From the NCBI GenBank assembly GCA_002021875.1, contig CP018627.1, forward strand, positions 5,580,001-5,644,000: a DNA stretch of 64,000 nt. The letters are read 5' to 3'. Each line of letters opens with the position of its first letter. Positions within the stretch are counted from its first letter, which is position 1. The DNA is from Streptomyces hygroscopicus. Its GTDB lineage: Bacteria; Actinomycetota; Actinomycetes; Streptomycetales; Streptomycetaceae. The position numbers and the translations under genes are program-made. Below are positions 24,390 through 32,001 of the stretch, piece after piece. The notes under the pieces were generated by a model. It had not been told where the DNA came from. It searched no databases and saw only the letters and a list, made by a program, of their open reading frames with translations.

Positions 24390-24932
24390 ATGTCTCTGTC
24401 GCACGCACTGCTGGGCCTCCTCGCCATCGAGCCCGCGAGCGGCTACGAACTGAGCAAGGAGTTCGAGCGCGACCTCGGGCGGTACGCCTGGCAGGCCGGC
24501 CACACGAGCGTCTACCCCGAGCTGATCCGGATGACGGAGCAAGGGCTCGTCGAGGTGACGCATGAGGGCGCTCGCCGTAGCCGTACCTACGCCGTGACGG
24601 AGAAGGGCCGTGCGGAGCTGAGGAAGTGGCTGCTCGCGCCATGGGGGCAGGGCGTGGTGCGCAATGAGCAGGTCCTGCGGCTGTTCCTGCTCGAAGCACT
24701 GGAACCGGACGAGACCGTCACCGCGCTGCGCGACCTCGTCGAACACGCCGAGAAGCGCATCTCCGAACTCCGCAGGCTCCGCGAGGACCAGGACGCCGAA
24801 CCACGACAGGGCCGCGACACCCTCGGGCAGCTCGCCGCGGAGTACGGCCTGCGCCAGTACCAGGCGACCCACGACTGGGCACTATGGGCCATCGAGCACG
24901 TGAACAGGCGCCAAGGGTCCGATTCGGCATAG
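24390..24932 (+). CDS. PadR-family transcriptional regulator
   Basis: 180 residues. Winged-helix start MSLSHALLGLLAIEPASGYE with LSKEFE and a wing around HEGARRSRTYAVTEKG, then the C-terminal helical Vir_act_alpha_C-type dimerisation domain from about residue 95. PadR proteins repress neighbouring stress or transport genes and respond to small ligands. Likely represses itself and the divergent gene pair at 25.9-26.0 kb through the TGACATGTCA motif (inference). Confidence 0.88.
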   Translation: MSLSHALLGLLAIEPASGYELSKEFERDLGRYAWQAGHTSVYPELIRMTEQGLVEVTHEGARRSRTYAVTEKGRAELRKWLLAPWGQGVVRNEQVLRLFLLEALEPDETVTALRDLVEHAEKRISELRRLREDQDAEPRQGRDTLGQLAAEYGLRQYQATHDWALWAIEHVNRRQGSDSA

Positions 24933-25920
24933 GCATCGCCTCCTCCGAGGACCGCGGCCCAACGGACGGGGGCGCCACGGAATCCGTGGCGCCCCCGTCC
25001 GTGCTCCGCCGCCGCGTCCCGGTCGGCGACGCCGCCAAGTTCCCACCGCCACAGGGTGGCATCGGTCTCGTTGTAGACCGGTAGCGGGCCACGTGCATCG
25101 CGATCCGCCCGCTGTCGGGCCCCTCGTCGTACGCGTTCAGCGCGTGGAACACCCAGCACGGCTCGATGGGGAGCCAGCGGATAGCGCCGAAGGGGCCATT
25201 GCGGCGCAGCACGCCGAGCCGCGTTGATGAGGGATTTCGGCCACCGTGGGCCGTCACCTCCAGTCGGTGAACCGGCGCGCCCGGCGCCGCTGTCCGCGAC
25301 TGCGAATGAGGTCCAGCCGATCGCCCTGATGCCCGTCGGCGTACGGCGCCGCCGGGGCGGTGCCGTACGGCCGCCCGGGAGCCTCGTCGTCCAGTGGCGG
25401 GGGGCGTGAACCGCTGCGACACCTGCTCCGGGAACGTCCTGCCGTCCCGCTCCGGGGCGAACGCCATGCCGGAGGACATCACGCGCGGGACGAGGACGAG
25501 CGCCTGTCCGAGCCGGTTGACGCCCAGCATCAGCAGGATGGTCGCTGAGGACGCCGCCACCTTCGCGTCCACCACATGTGCGACGGCCATCATCCCCACG
25601 CGGGTGACCACCAGCAGGGCCCACAGCCACAGGCCGACCGCCGGCATCCGCGCCCACAGCACCCCGGCGCGCCGCTCCAGCCGGACCGTCGCGCCCTGAG
25701 CCGCGCCGATACCGGCGGCCAGCAGCGCTCCGATCACCAGGCACACCACGTCGGCGGAAGTCGGATGACGGTCGTGCCAGCTCAGGTCGGCGATGCCGAT
25801 CACCGTGAGAACCACGGGCAGCAGCATCAGCCGCCGGCCGGTGAGCGCCTCTCCACGCAATTGGCGCGCGATGAGGGCAACGACGACCGCTACGGCGGCC
25901 AAGACCTCGAAGAAGCTCAT
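24718..25920 (-). pseudogene. DUF1453-like membrane protein fused to a carotenoid-oxygenase remnant
   Basis: The open frame gives 400 residues. The first about 170 form a coherent membrane protein with four to five helices (FEVLAAVAVVVALIARQL, VVCLVIGALLAAGIGAA, LWLWALLVVTRVGMMAVAHV and ILLMLGVNRLGQALVLVPRV), resembling DUF1453/CcdC-like proteins. After MAFAPERDGRTFPEQ it becomes arginine/proline-rich junk, passes through part of a carotenoid oxygenase and runs antisense into the padR-like gene. The natural stop has been lost, probably by deletion. The N-terminal domain may still be made. ATG 25920 has AGC-rich upstream and two operator-like repeats. Confidence 0.5.
25013..25230 (-). pseudogene. 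Carotenoid cleavage oxygenase (RPE65 family) remnant
   Basis: Two adjacent frames carry consecutive family motifs: IRWLPIEPCWVFHALNAYDE with a conserved His, then, after a frame change near 25083, YNETDATLWRWELGG. In intact enzymes these segments lie close together in one protein of about 450-500 residues. Only some 70 residues remain, so the gene is broken by deletion and frameshift. Confidence 0.7.
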
Positions 25921-25931
25921 GCGCTTCAATC

Positions 25932-26029
25932 TACATGTCAGTCTCGACATGTCAAAAGTAACGATTATGACGCTGGCGCCCGCACGGAAGGGCGGCTCTT
26001 CAGCAAGATGAGGAGACTTGACATGTCAC
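25932..26029. promoter_or_regulatory. Putative PadR operator array in divergent spacer
   Basis: Three copies of the palindromic ACATGT-type motif: TACATGTCA at 25932-25940, CGACATGTCAA at 25945-25955 and TTGACATGTCAC at 26018-26029. The last overlaps the start codon of the TMEM175-like gene, the first two lie just upstream of the divergent membrane gene. Same motif as before the padR-like gene. Confidence 0.55.
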
Positions 26030-26622
26030 ATCAGCAGTATGCAGAGCCCCACCGGACCGCACCCGCACCCAACATGAACAAGGAGCTCTTGACGGTGAGA
26101 TCTCTGCACGGAATCGACGTCGAGCGGATACGAGCGTTCTCCGACGCGGTCTTCGCCATCGCCATCACGCTCCTCGCCCTGGAGATCACGGTCCCGGAGG
26201 ATCTCCCCACGGCCGAACTCGGGCACGCGCTGAAGGAGGAGGCGCTCCCGTCCGTCGCCGGATATCTGCTCAGCTTTGTCGTGGTCGGAGCACTGTGGAT
26301 CTCACATCATCGGCTGTTCCGGATGGCCAAGGTGGTGGACGGCCCGCTGCTCTACGTGGATCTGGCGCTGATGGCCCTCGTCGCCGCCCTGCCGTTTCCG
26401 ACGAAGATCGTCACGGAGTACCACAGCAGCGCGATCGCGACCTCGCTGTACGCCGGCACGATCACCCTGCGCAGCGGAGTACTGGTGGCTCCTGGCCGTT
26501 CCCGTCCGGTATTGCCTCGGACGGCACCACACCAAGAGGAACAAGCATGCGGCGGTCGCGGCGCCCCGCCTGCCCTCGTGACCACGGATGCGGTGAACTC
26601 CTTTATATACGCTATTTCTTGA
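26023..26622 (+). CDS. TMEM175-like (DUF1211) membrane protein, altered C-terminus
   Basis: 199 residues from ATG 26023 (AGGAGA upstream). The family signature RIRAFSDAVFAIAITLLALEI at the first helix is unmistakable when read as FSDAVFAIAITLLALEI, followed by two or three further helices (VAGYLLSFVVVGALWISHHR, LYVDLALMALVAALPFP). Bacterial TMEM175 proteins are potassium channels. After ATSLYAGTITL the frame turns polar and Pro/Arg-rich; the frame that continues hydrophobically (EYWWLLAVPVRYCL) is a different one and stops near 26580. A frameshift around 26470 is likely, so the product may be non-functional. Confidence 0.65.
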   Translation: MSHQQYAEPHRTAPAPNMNKELLTVRSLHGIDVERIRAFSDAVFAIAITLLALEITVPEDLPTAELGHALKEEALPSVAGYLLSFVVVGALWISHHRLFRMAKVVDGPLLYVDLALMALVAALPFPTKIVTEYHSSAIATSLYAGTITLRSGVLVAPGRSRPVLPRTAPHQEEQACGGRGAPPALVTTDAVNSFIYAIS

Positions 26623-26727
26623 CGGGACGTCACGGCTGCCGGGACGCCCGCCGGCCAAGTCCATGCCGCTGGCCGTGCAGTACGAACTCGGCATGGCCGA
26701 CGGGATGGCCAATGGCAGGATGATGCG

Positions 26728-27237
26728 GTGAGCGAAGAACCTTCCCTACTGGCGGCCGATTCGGCGGGCGGGCACAACTCGATCCTGCTGCTCTTCATCT
26801 GTCTGATCGGGGTCATCGTCATCTTCACCCTGATCGGCATACTCGGCTCCGGCGTCTCCAAGCGCACCGGCCGCCGGAAGACACGGGCGGACTGGCTCGG
26901 CGGAATCGCCCTGCTGTCCGTCTGCGCGACCATCGCCCTGTACATCTGGGGCGCACTCCATGTGATGTTCATGGAGAACTACAACATGCGCGAGGAGTGC
27001 ACCCGGGCGGGCGGGGCGGCGAAGGCGGCTCAGGTCGACCGCTATGAAGCGCACTACCTTCCCCTTCGCTTCACCTGCCATCTCGACGAGGGCGGAAGTT
27101 ACGACGCCGCGGTCCCCGGATACGTCAACCCGGCCTTGGCCATCGCCTTCGTCCTGGCCATTGCCACGGGCGCGGTATCCGTAGTGGCCCGCGACCAGGA
27201 CCGGTCCACCAGCCCTACCGTCACGAGGGGACGATGA
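26728..27237 (+). CDS. Membrane protein of unknown function
   Basis: 169 residues from GTG 26728 (AGGA upstream; a nearby ATG is blocked by a stop). Three hydrophobic helices: ILLLFICLIGVIVIFTLIGI, GIALLSVCATIALYIWGALH and PALAIAFVLAIATGAVSVVA, with a 55-residue, probably extracytoplasmic, stretch holding two cysteines between the last two. The stop abuts the ATG of the following Tat-secreted protein, so both are one unit. No family recognised. Confidence 0.65.
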   Translation: MSEEPSLLAADSAGGHNSILLLFICLIGVIVIFTLIGILGSGVSKRTGRRKTRADWLGGIALLSVCATIALYIWGALHVMFMENYNMREECTRAGGAAKAAQVDRYEAHYLPLRFTCHLDEGGSYDAAVPGYVNPALAIAFVLAIATGAVSVVARDQDRSTSPTVTRGR

Positions 27238-28055
27238 ATGAGCGTGTTCGACCCGTCCCGTAGGCAGCTCCTCATCCGCTCCGGTGCGCTGACCGGCGCG
27301 GCGGCCCTGGCCTCGCTCCCCGGTTCGGCCCTGCTGGCGACGCCCGCGTACGCCGCGTCCTCGCACTCCAAGACGCCCACCGGCGAGGAGATCCGGAAGG
27401 CATACCGCCGCTTCCAGCCGAACCAGGTCCGGTGCTGACGGGCAGACCGAGCCCGAACGGCTGGGAGATGGAGAAGGTCACCGACGGCGGCGGAACCATC
27501 TGGTCCCGTCCGGTGCCCGGCACCCCGCTGGAGGGCGTCACCGTCCGCATCGGCGCACCGGAGGCCGTGCTGGTCCATGTGATCCGGCGGTTCCACTACG
27601 AGATCGACGAGCTGCGCAAGGGCGATGTGGTGGGCTGGCGCCGCCCCGGCGCGGTCCGCAAGGGGCTGCCGGAGGGCAACCAGGCGTCCGGTACGGCGGT
27701 CCGGATTCACCCCGGCCACTACCCGCGGGGCGTCAAGGGCGGCTTCTTCCCCCAGCAGGAGGTCGTGATCCGCGACATCCTCGCCGAGCTCGACGGCGTG
27801 GTCCGCTGGGGCGGGGACGACCGGAAGCCGGACGAGTCGCTCTTCTACCTCGCCGTCAAACCCGGCGATCGGCGGCTGGCCGAGGTCGTGGCCAGGCTGG
27901 GCCGCTGGCGCGAGACGCCCGGCAGCGGCGCGGGCGCCCCCGTCGACGTCCTCGCGCCCAAGCGCCGTAAGGCCGCGACGTCCTTGGCGCACCGTGGCGC
28001 GCACCTCCGGATGCGCGGCGAGCTCGCTCATCCGCGCCGGCGCGCGGCCGCCTGA
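27238..28055 (+). pseudogene. Tat-secreted protein of unknown function, frameshifted
   Basis: The first frame (27238-27438) gives a twin-arginine signal, SRRQLLIRSGALTGAAALAS, ending near ATPAYA, and stops after YRRFQPNQVRC. The next frame (usable from 27432) continues as VLTGRPSPNGWEMEK and runs 200 residues with HVIRRFHYEIDELRKGDVVG and PDESLFYLAVKPGD. The two parts join naturally if one base is missing at about 27432, so this is one gene of about 270 residues with a frameshift or a sequencing error. The second half is conserved-looking, with many charged residues, and no family is recognised. Confidence 0.65.
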
Positions 28056-28107
28056 GCGGCGGACCGCGGGACGCGTCCACGAGGGGCGGGCCTGGTCAGC
28101 GCGTGCT

Positions 28108-28197
28108 GACAAGGTGCGCGCCCACAAGGTGCGTTTCCACAAGGTGCGTTTCCACAAGGTGCGTGCCCACAAGGTGCGCGCCCACAAGGTGCGTGCC
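28108..28197. repeat. Six tandem 15-bp repeats
   Basis: Six copies of CACAAGGTGCGTKYC-like units (variants end TTTC, TGCC or CGCC; the first begins GAC). They lie in the convergent spacer after the Tat-protein gene and are followed by a terminator hairpin. Being a multiple of three, the array stays open in frame, but no gene covers it. Confidence 0.9.
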
Positions 28198-28208
28198 CAT
28201 GGAGAACG

Positions 28209-28243
28209 GGGAGCCCCCGGCGCGTGGGGCGCCGGGGGCTCCC
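28209..28243. terminator. Strong bidirectional hairpin
   Basis: GGGAGCCCCCGGCGC and its exact complement with a 5-nt loop, followed by TTTC. Sits between convergent genes. Confidence 0.75.
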
Positions 28244-28251
28244 TTTCGCGA

Positions 28252-28842
28252 TCAGCCGCAGGAGGGACAGGGCGTACAGTCCCGGACCATCACGTCGTCG
28301 ATGACCGGCCCGTAGGCGGAGTTGTTCGTGCTGGCGAACGCCAGCGTCGTGGAGGTCCCACGCGCCACGAAGGTCACCTCCTGGGTCACATAGCCCATGT
28401 TCCCGAAGGACTTGCCGGTGATGTCGAAGGTGAAGTTCCGGAAGTTCTGCCCGTCGACCAGCACCGCTCCGGTCTTCACGGTGGGACCGCCCGCCGGGTT
28501 GCCGGCCAGGGAGTACGTCACCGTGTACCGCTTCCCCGGCACCGTCGTGAAGGTCTGCGCCACCGTGCCGGCGCCCGTACCGTTGAGGTCCACGGACTGG
28601 CCCCCCTCGGCCGCCTGCCAGAAGCCGTCCCCGATATGGTCCACGTTTCCGGATGTGACCTGCCACGGCCCGATGGTCCCCCCGGCCGCCACGGTCCCGA
28701 ACGTGTTGGCCCCCACCGTGGGCGTCTCGAAGCTGCCGTCGTCGAAACGGCTGACGGCGGCGGCCGACGCGGCACCTGCCCCGGTGCCGGCCAGCACGCC
28801 GGCGACGGCGAGTGACGCGACAAAAATGCGAATAGGCGACAT
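28252..28842 (-). CDS. Secreted DUF642-type protein
   Basis: 196 residues from ATG 28842 (GGAGGGG upstream). Signal peptide of about 28 residues (IFVASLAVAGVLAGTGAGAA). The mature part has the DUF642/choice-of-anchor pattern: DDGSFETP, VTSGNVDHIGDGFWQAAEGG, SVDLNGTGAGTVAQTF and a C-terminal VIDDVMVRDCTPCPSCG with three cysteines. These galactose-binding-like domains bind wall polysaccharides. No anchor; probably free in the wall or medium. Confidence 0.8.
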   Translation of the reverse strand: MSPIRIFVASLAVAGVLAGTGAGAASAAAVSRFDDGSFETPTVGANTFGTVAAGGTIGPWQVTSGNVDHIGDGFWQAAEGGQSVDLNGTGAGTVAQTFTTVPGKRYTVTYSLAGNPAGGPTVKTGAVLVDGQNFRNFTFDITGKSFGNMGYVTQEVTFVARGTSTTLAFASTNNSAYGPVIDDVMVRDCTPCPSCG

Positions 28843-29104
28843 GTTCCCCTCCAGTGCGACACATTCGGCAATGCACCGAATTGCTTGCGCGGCAGAATCT
28901 TCCGCACCAGCGGGACACACGCCAGAGCCCCACCCCCGGCGCACGGTGGTGCGGACCGAGTCAAGTGCGGCTGGTGCGCCGGTCGATCACGCCTGCCGCC
29001 CCTCGGGCAGCCGGGTGGCCGCGTGGCAGCCCGGACCGCCTTCATCGCTGCACATCTGACCTGCTCGCGCCGCCGCCGCTAAGCTGTTCGGATCGGAGGT
29101 GGCG

Positions 29105-29836
29105 GTGGCGGCACACTCGAATTCGCATTCCCGCGCGCGGGGGGTTTCGCGGGGGATGACGAACGACATCCAGGAACGCATCAAGCGGCTGATCATCGAC
29201 CAGCGGCTCCGCTCGGGCGCTCCGCTGCCCACCGAGACCGAGCTGATGGAGCTGCTCGGCGTCAGCCGCAACTCCGTGCGCGAGGCGCTCAAGGCGCTGC
29301 AGGCGATGGGGATCGTGGAGATCCGGCACGGCTTCGGGACGTACGTCGGGCCCATGTCGATGGCGCCGATGATCGAGGGGTTGATCTTCCGTACCGTCGC
29401 CGGGCACTACCGGGGCGAGGACAGCCTGCTGGAGCTGCTGGAGCTGCGCGAGGCCGTCGAGACCGGACTGATCGCGCGACTGGCCGGGCGGATCCCGGAG
29501 GCGGATCTCGCCGAGCTGGACGCGGTCGTACGGCGGATGGAGGCGGAGGCGGCGGAGGGCGCGGTGCGGGCCGAGACGGATCGGGCGTTTCACGCCGCGC
29601 TCTACGGGAGCCTGGACAACACGCTGCTGAGCGAGGTGCTGGAGGCGTTCTGGGACGCCTTCCACCGGGTGCGTACCGACCTCGTGGACGTGCCCACGGA
29701 TCCGAGGGTCACCTGCAAACAGCACCGGGAGATCCTGGAGTCGGTGCGCTCGGGGGACGCCCTGCGGGCCGAGGGCGCGATCCGCGACCACTTCGGGAAC
29801 ATCCGCATCCGACTGCGTTCGGCGCATCGCGAGTAG
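29105..29836 (+). CDS. GntR/FadR-family regulator
   Basis: 243 residues from GTG 29105, 5 nt after GGAGG; GTG 29099 is less well placed. N-terminal winged helix: LPTETELMELLGVSRNSVRE and GIVEIRHGFGTYVG; C-terminal FCD ligand domain with LELREAVETGLIA, FHAALYGS and QHREILESVRSGD, which carry the usual metal-binding His residues. Likely senses a carboxylate or sugar acid. Stands alone, 330 nt before cslA on the same strand, so it might act on the glycan operon (inference). Confidence 0.88.
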   Translation: MAAHSNSHSRARGVSRGMTNDIQERIKRLIIDQRLRSGAPLPTETELMELLGVSRNSVREALKALQAMGIVEIRHGFGTYVGPMSMAPMIEGLIFRTVAGHYRGEDSLLELLELREAVETGLIARLAGRIPEADLAELDAVVRRMEAEAAEGAVRAETDRAFHAALYGSLDNTLLSEVLEAFWDAFHRVRTDLVDVPTDPRVTCKQHREILESVRSGDALRAEGAIRDHFGNIRIRLRSAHRE

Positions 29837-30165
29837 GCCGATTTCAAGCCGGGAGTCGGGGCCCACCCCTTGCCCATGTTTGTCCGATAAACAGACCGTT
29901 CACACTTGCGATCATCGGCGCCTGTTCGACACCCTGCAGTGAGGCGCATTCGCATCAACTCCGCCTGATCAGCGGGCCGTCGAGGCACGCCCTGAGGGGA
30001 TGCGGACCAAGCGAGTTCGTTTACCGCGCAAACATGCGGAAGGTAGCCATTCCATGTCCGTAAGGTCGGCTGCCTCCACTATCGTTCCCCTGCGGCCGAA
30101 GGGGGGCCGGGGGGCCGACAGAACGTGACGGCACGCATTCAGCCATGCGTGCGGGGGGATAACTC
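29837..30165 (+). promoter_or_regulatory. Upstream region of the cslA-glxA operon with hairpin
   Basis: 329 nt without a gene. An inverted repeat GCACGCAT-TCAGCC-ATGCGTGC (30131-30152) lies immediately before the GGGGGGA ribosome site and ATG 30166, where it could be an operator or a structured 5-prime UTR element. The upstream half is AT-richer and probably holds the promoter. Confidence 0.45.
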
Positions 30166-31998
30166 ATGACGTCGACGCCGACTGGCGCCCGCCATCCGTC
30201 GTACGGCGGGTACGACTCATCCAGGACCACGCGCCTGCGCATCCCGCGGCAGCACCAGACCGCGCCGGACCGGCACCGGCCCCGGCGGCGGCCGCTGCCG
30301 AAGTACGACTACGAGCACTACAGCAGGCTCGCCGGACCGCTGACCCAGCCCGAGCCCGGCACGCCGTACCGGGTGCGCTACCGCAGCCTGCTCGCCGAGG
30401 AGCCGCACCGGATCCGCGCGGCGCTGCTGCTCGGCGCCGCACCGCTGGTCTCGCTGGGGCTGCTGATCTGGCTGATGCAGCCCGCGCACTGGACCAGCCG
30501 GGAGGGCACCAGCCCGGTCCTGGCGGTCATGGACGTGGTGATGCTGGTCTCGATAGGGCTGATCGAGTTATTCCGGACGATGAACGTCGCGTCCAACGCG
30601 CATGCGACGCTCGTCGCCCGCGACCCCGTCCCCGTCGTGCCCGAGACCGGCACCAAGGTCGCCTTCATCACCACCTATGTCCCCGGCAAGGAACCGCTGG
30701 AGATGGTGCGCAAGACCCTGGAGGCCGCGATCCGCGTCCGGCACCGCGGGGTGCTGCATGTCTGGCTGCTGGACGAGGGGGACGATCCGGAGGTCAAGGA
30801 GGTCTGCCGGCGGCTGAACGTCTACCACTTCACCCGTAAGGGCGTCGAGAAGTGGAACCAGCCCAAGGGACCGCACCGCGCCAGGACCAAACACGGCAAC
30901 TACAACGCCTGGCTGGACGCGCACGGCGAGGAGTACGACTTCTTCGCCTCGGTCGACACCGACCATGTGCCGCTGCCCAACTATCTGGAGCGGATGCTCG
31001 GCTACTTCCGCGATCCGGACATCGCCTTCGTCGTCGGCCCGCAGGTCTACGGCAACTACGACGCGGCCGTCACCAAGGCCGCCGAGAGCCAGCAGTTCCT
31101 CTTCCACGCGCTGATCCAGCGGGCCGGCAACGCCTACCGGGCGCCGATGTTCGTGGGCACCAACAACGCGGTGCGGATCAGCGCCATCAAGGGGATCGGC
31201 GGGCTGTACGACTCGATCACCGAGGACATGGCCACCGGATTCGAGCTGCACCGCCACCGCAATCCGGCCACCGGCCGCGCCTGGGGGTCGGTCTACACCC
31301 CCGACGTACTGGCGGTCGGCGAGGGGCCGAACGCCTGGACGGACTTCTTCACCCAGCAACTGCGCTGGTCACGCGGGACCTACGAGACGATCGTCAAGCA
31401 GTTCTGGAAGGCACCGTTCTCGCTGCCGCCCGGCAGGCTCTTCAACTACTCCCTGCTGGTGATCTTCTATCCGATGTCGGCGCTCAACTGGATCCTGGCC
31501 GCCCTGAGCTGCGCACTGTTCCTGGGCTTCGGCGCCTCCGGCGTCGAGATCGACCCCGCCATCTGGATGATGCTCTACGGCAATGCCTCCGCCCTGCAGA
31601 TCGGCCTCTACGTCTGGAACCGGCGGCACAACGTTTCGCCCCATGAGCCGGAGGGGTCCGGCGGCGTAGCCGGAATGGTGATGTCGGCGCTGGCCGCGCC
31701 CATTTACGCCCGCTCGCTGCTCGACACCGTGCTGCGCCGCAAGAGCCGCTTCGTGGTGACGCCAAAGGGCGACTCCGCGAGCCCCGACACCCTCTTCGGC
31801 ACCTTCCGGACCCATCTTTTCTTCCTGGCGGTCTTCGGCGGGTCGCTCGCCTCTTCCTTCTACTTCGGCCACAGTCATCCAGCGATGACCGTTTGGGCAT
31901 CAATTGCCCTGGCTGTCACAGCCGCACCGATCATCGCCTGGCGGTGGACCGTCCGCCAGGAGAAACGGAACCCGCAGCCCGCACTTGGGGGACGATAA
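30166..31998 (+). CDS. cslA: Cellulose synthase-like glycosyltransferase CslA
   Basis: 610 residues. Family 2 processive glycosyltransferase: DEGDD (nucleotide site) near 198, DTDH, TED and the QQLRW product-binding motif (TQQLRWSRGTYE) near 398. Two N-terminal helices (LLGAAPLVSLGLLIWLM and VVMLVSIGLIELFR) and about six C-terminal ones make the translocation channel. In Streptomyces CslA makes a beta-1,4-glucan at hyphal tips. Codon 135 is TTA (30568-30570). Only 3 nt separate it from glxA. The N-terminus is a Pro/Arg-rich cytoplasmic tail. Confidence 0.95.
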   Translation: MTSTPTGARHPSYGGYDSSRTTRLRIPRQHQTAPDRHRPRRRPLPKYDYEHYSRLAGPLTQPEPGTPYRVRYRSLLAEEPHRIRAALLLGAAPLVSLGLLIWLMQPAHWTSREGTSPVLAVMDVVMLVSIGLIELFRTMNVASNAHATLVARDPVPVVPETGTKVAFITTYVPGKEPLEMVRKTLEAAIRVRHRGVLHVWLLDEGDDPEVKEVCRRLNVYHFTRKGVEKWNQPKGPHRARTKHGNYNAWLDAHGEEYDFFASVDTDHVPLPNYLERMLGYFRDPDIAFVVGPQVYGNYDAAVTKAAESQQFLFHALIQRAGNAYRAPMFVGTNNAVRISAIKGIGGLYDSITEDMATGFELHRHRNPATGRAWGSVYTPDVLAVGEGPNAWTDFFTQQLRWSRGTYETIVKQFWKAPFSLPPGRLFNYSLLVIFYPMSALNWILAALSCALFLGFGASGVEIDPAIWMMLYGNASALQIGLYVWNRRHNVSPHEPEGSGGVAGMVMSALAAPIYARSLLDTVLRRKSRFVVTPKGDSASPDTLFGTFRTHLFFLAVFGGSLASSFYFGHSHPAMTVWASIALAVTAAPIIAWRWTVRQEKRNPQPALGGR

Positions 31999-32001
31999 GA
32001 A

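Noticed and set aside
28108..28197. Tandem 15-bp array as a possible CRISPR
   Set aside because: Units are contiguous, with no spacers and no cas genes nearby.
31280..31305. dre-like GGTCTACACC inside cslA
   Set aside because: It is inside the coding region and lacks the flanking bases of the consensus; expected by chance.
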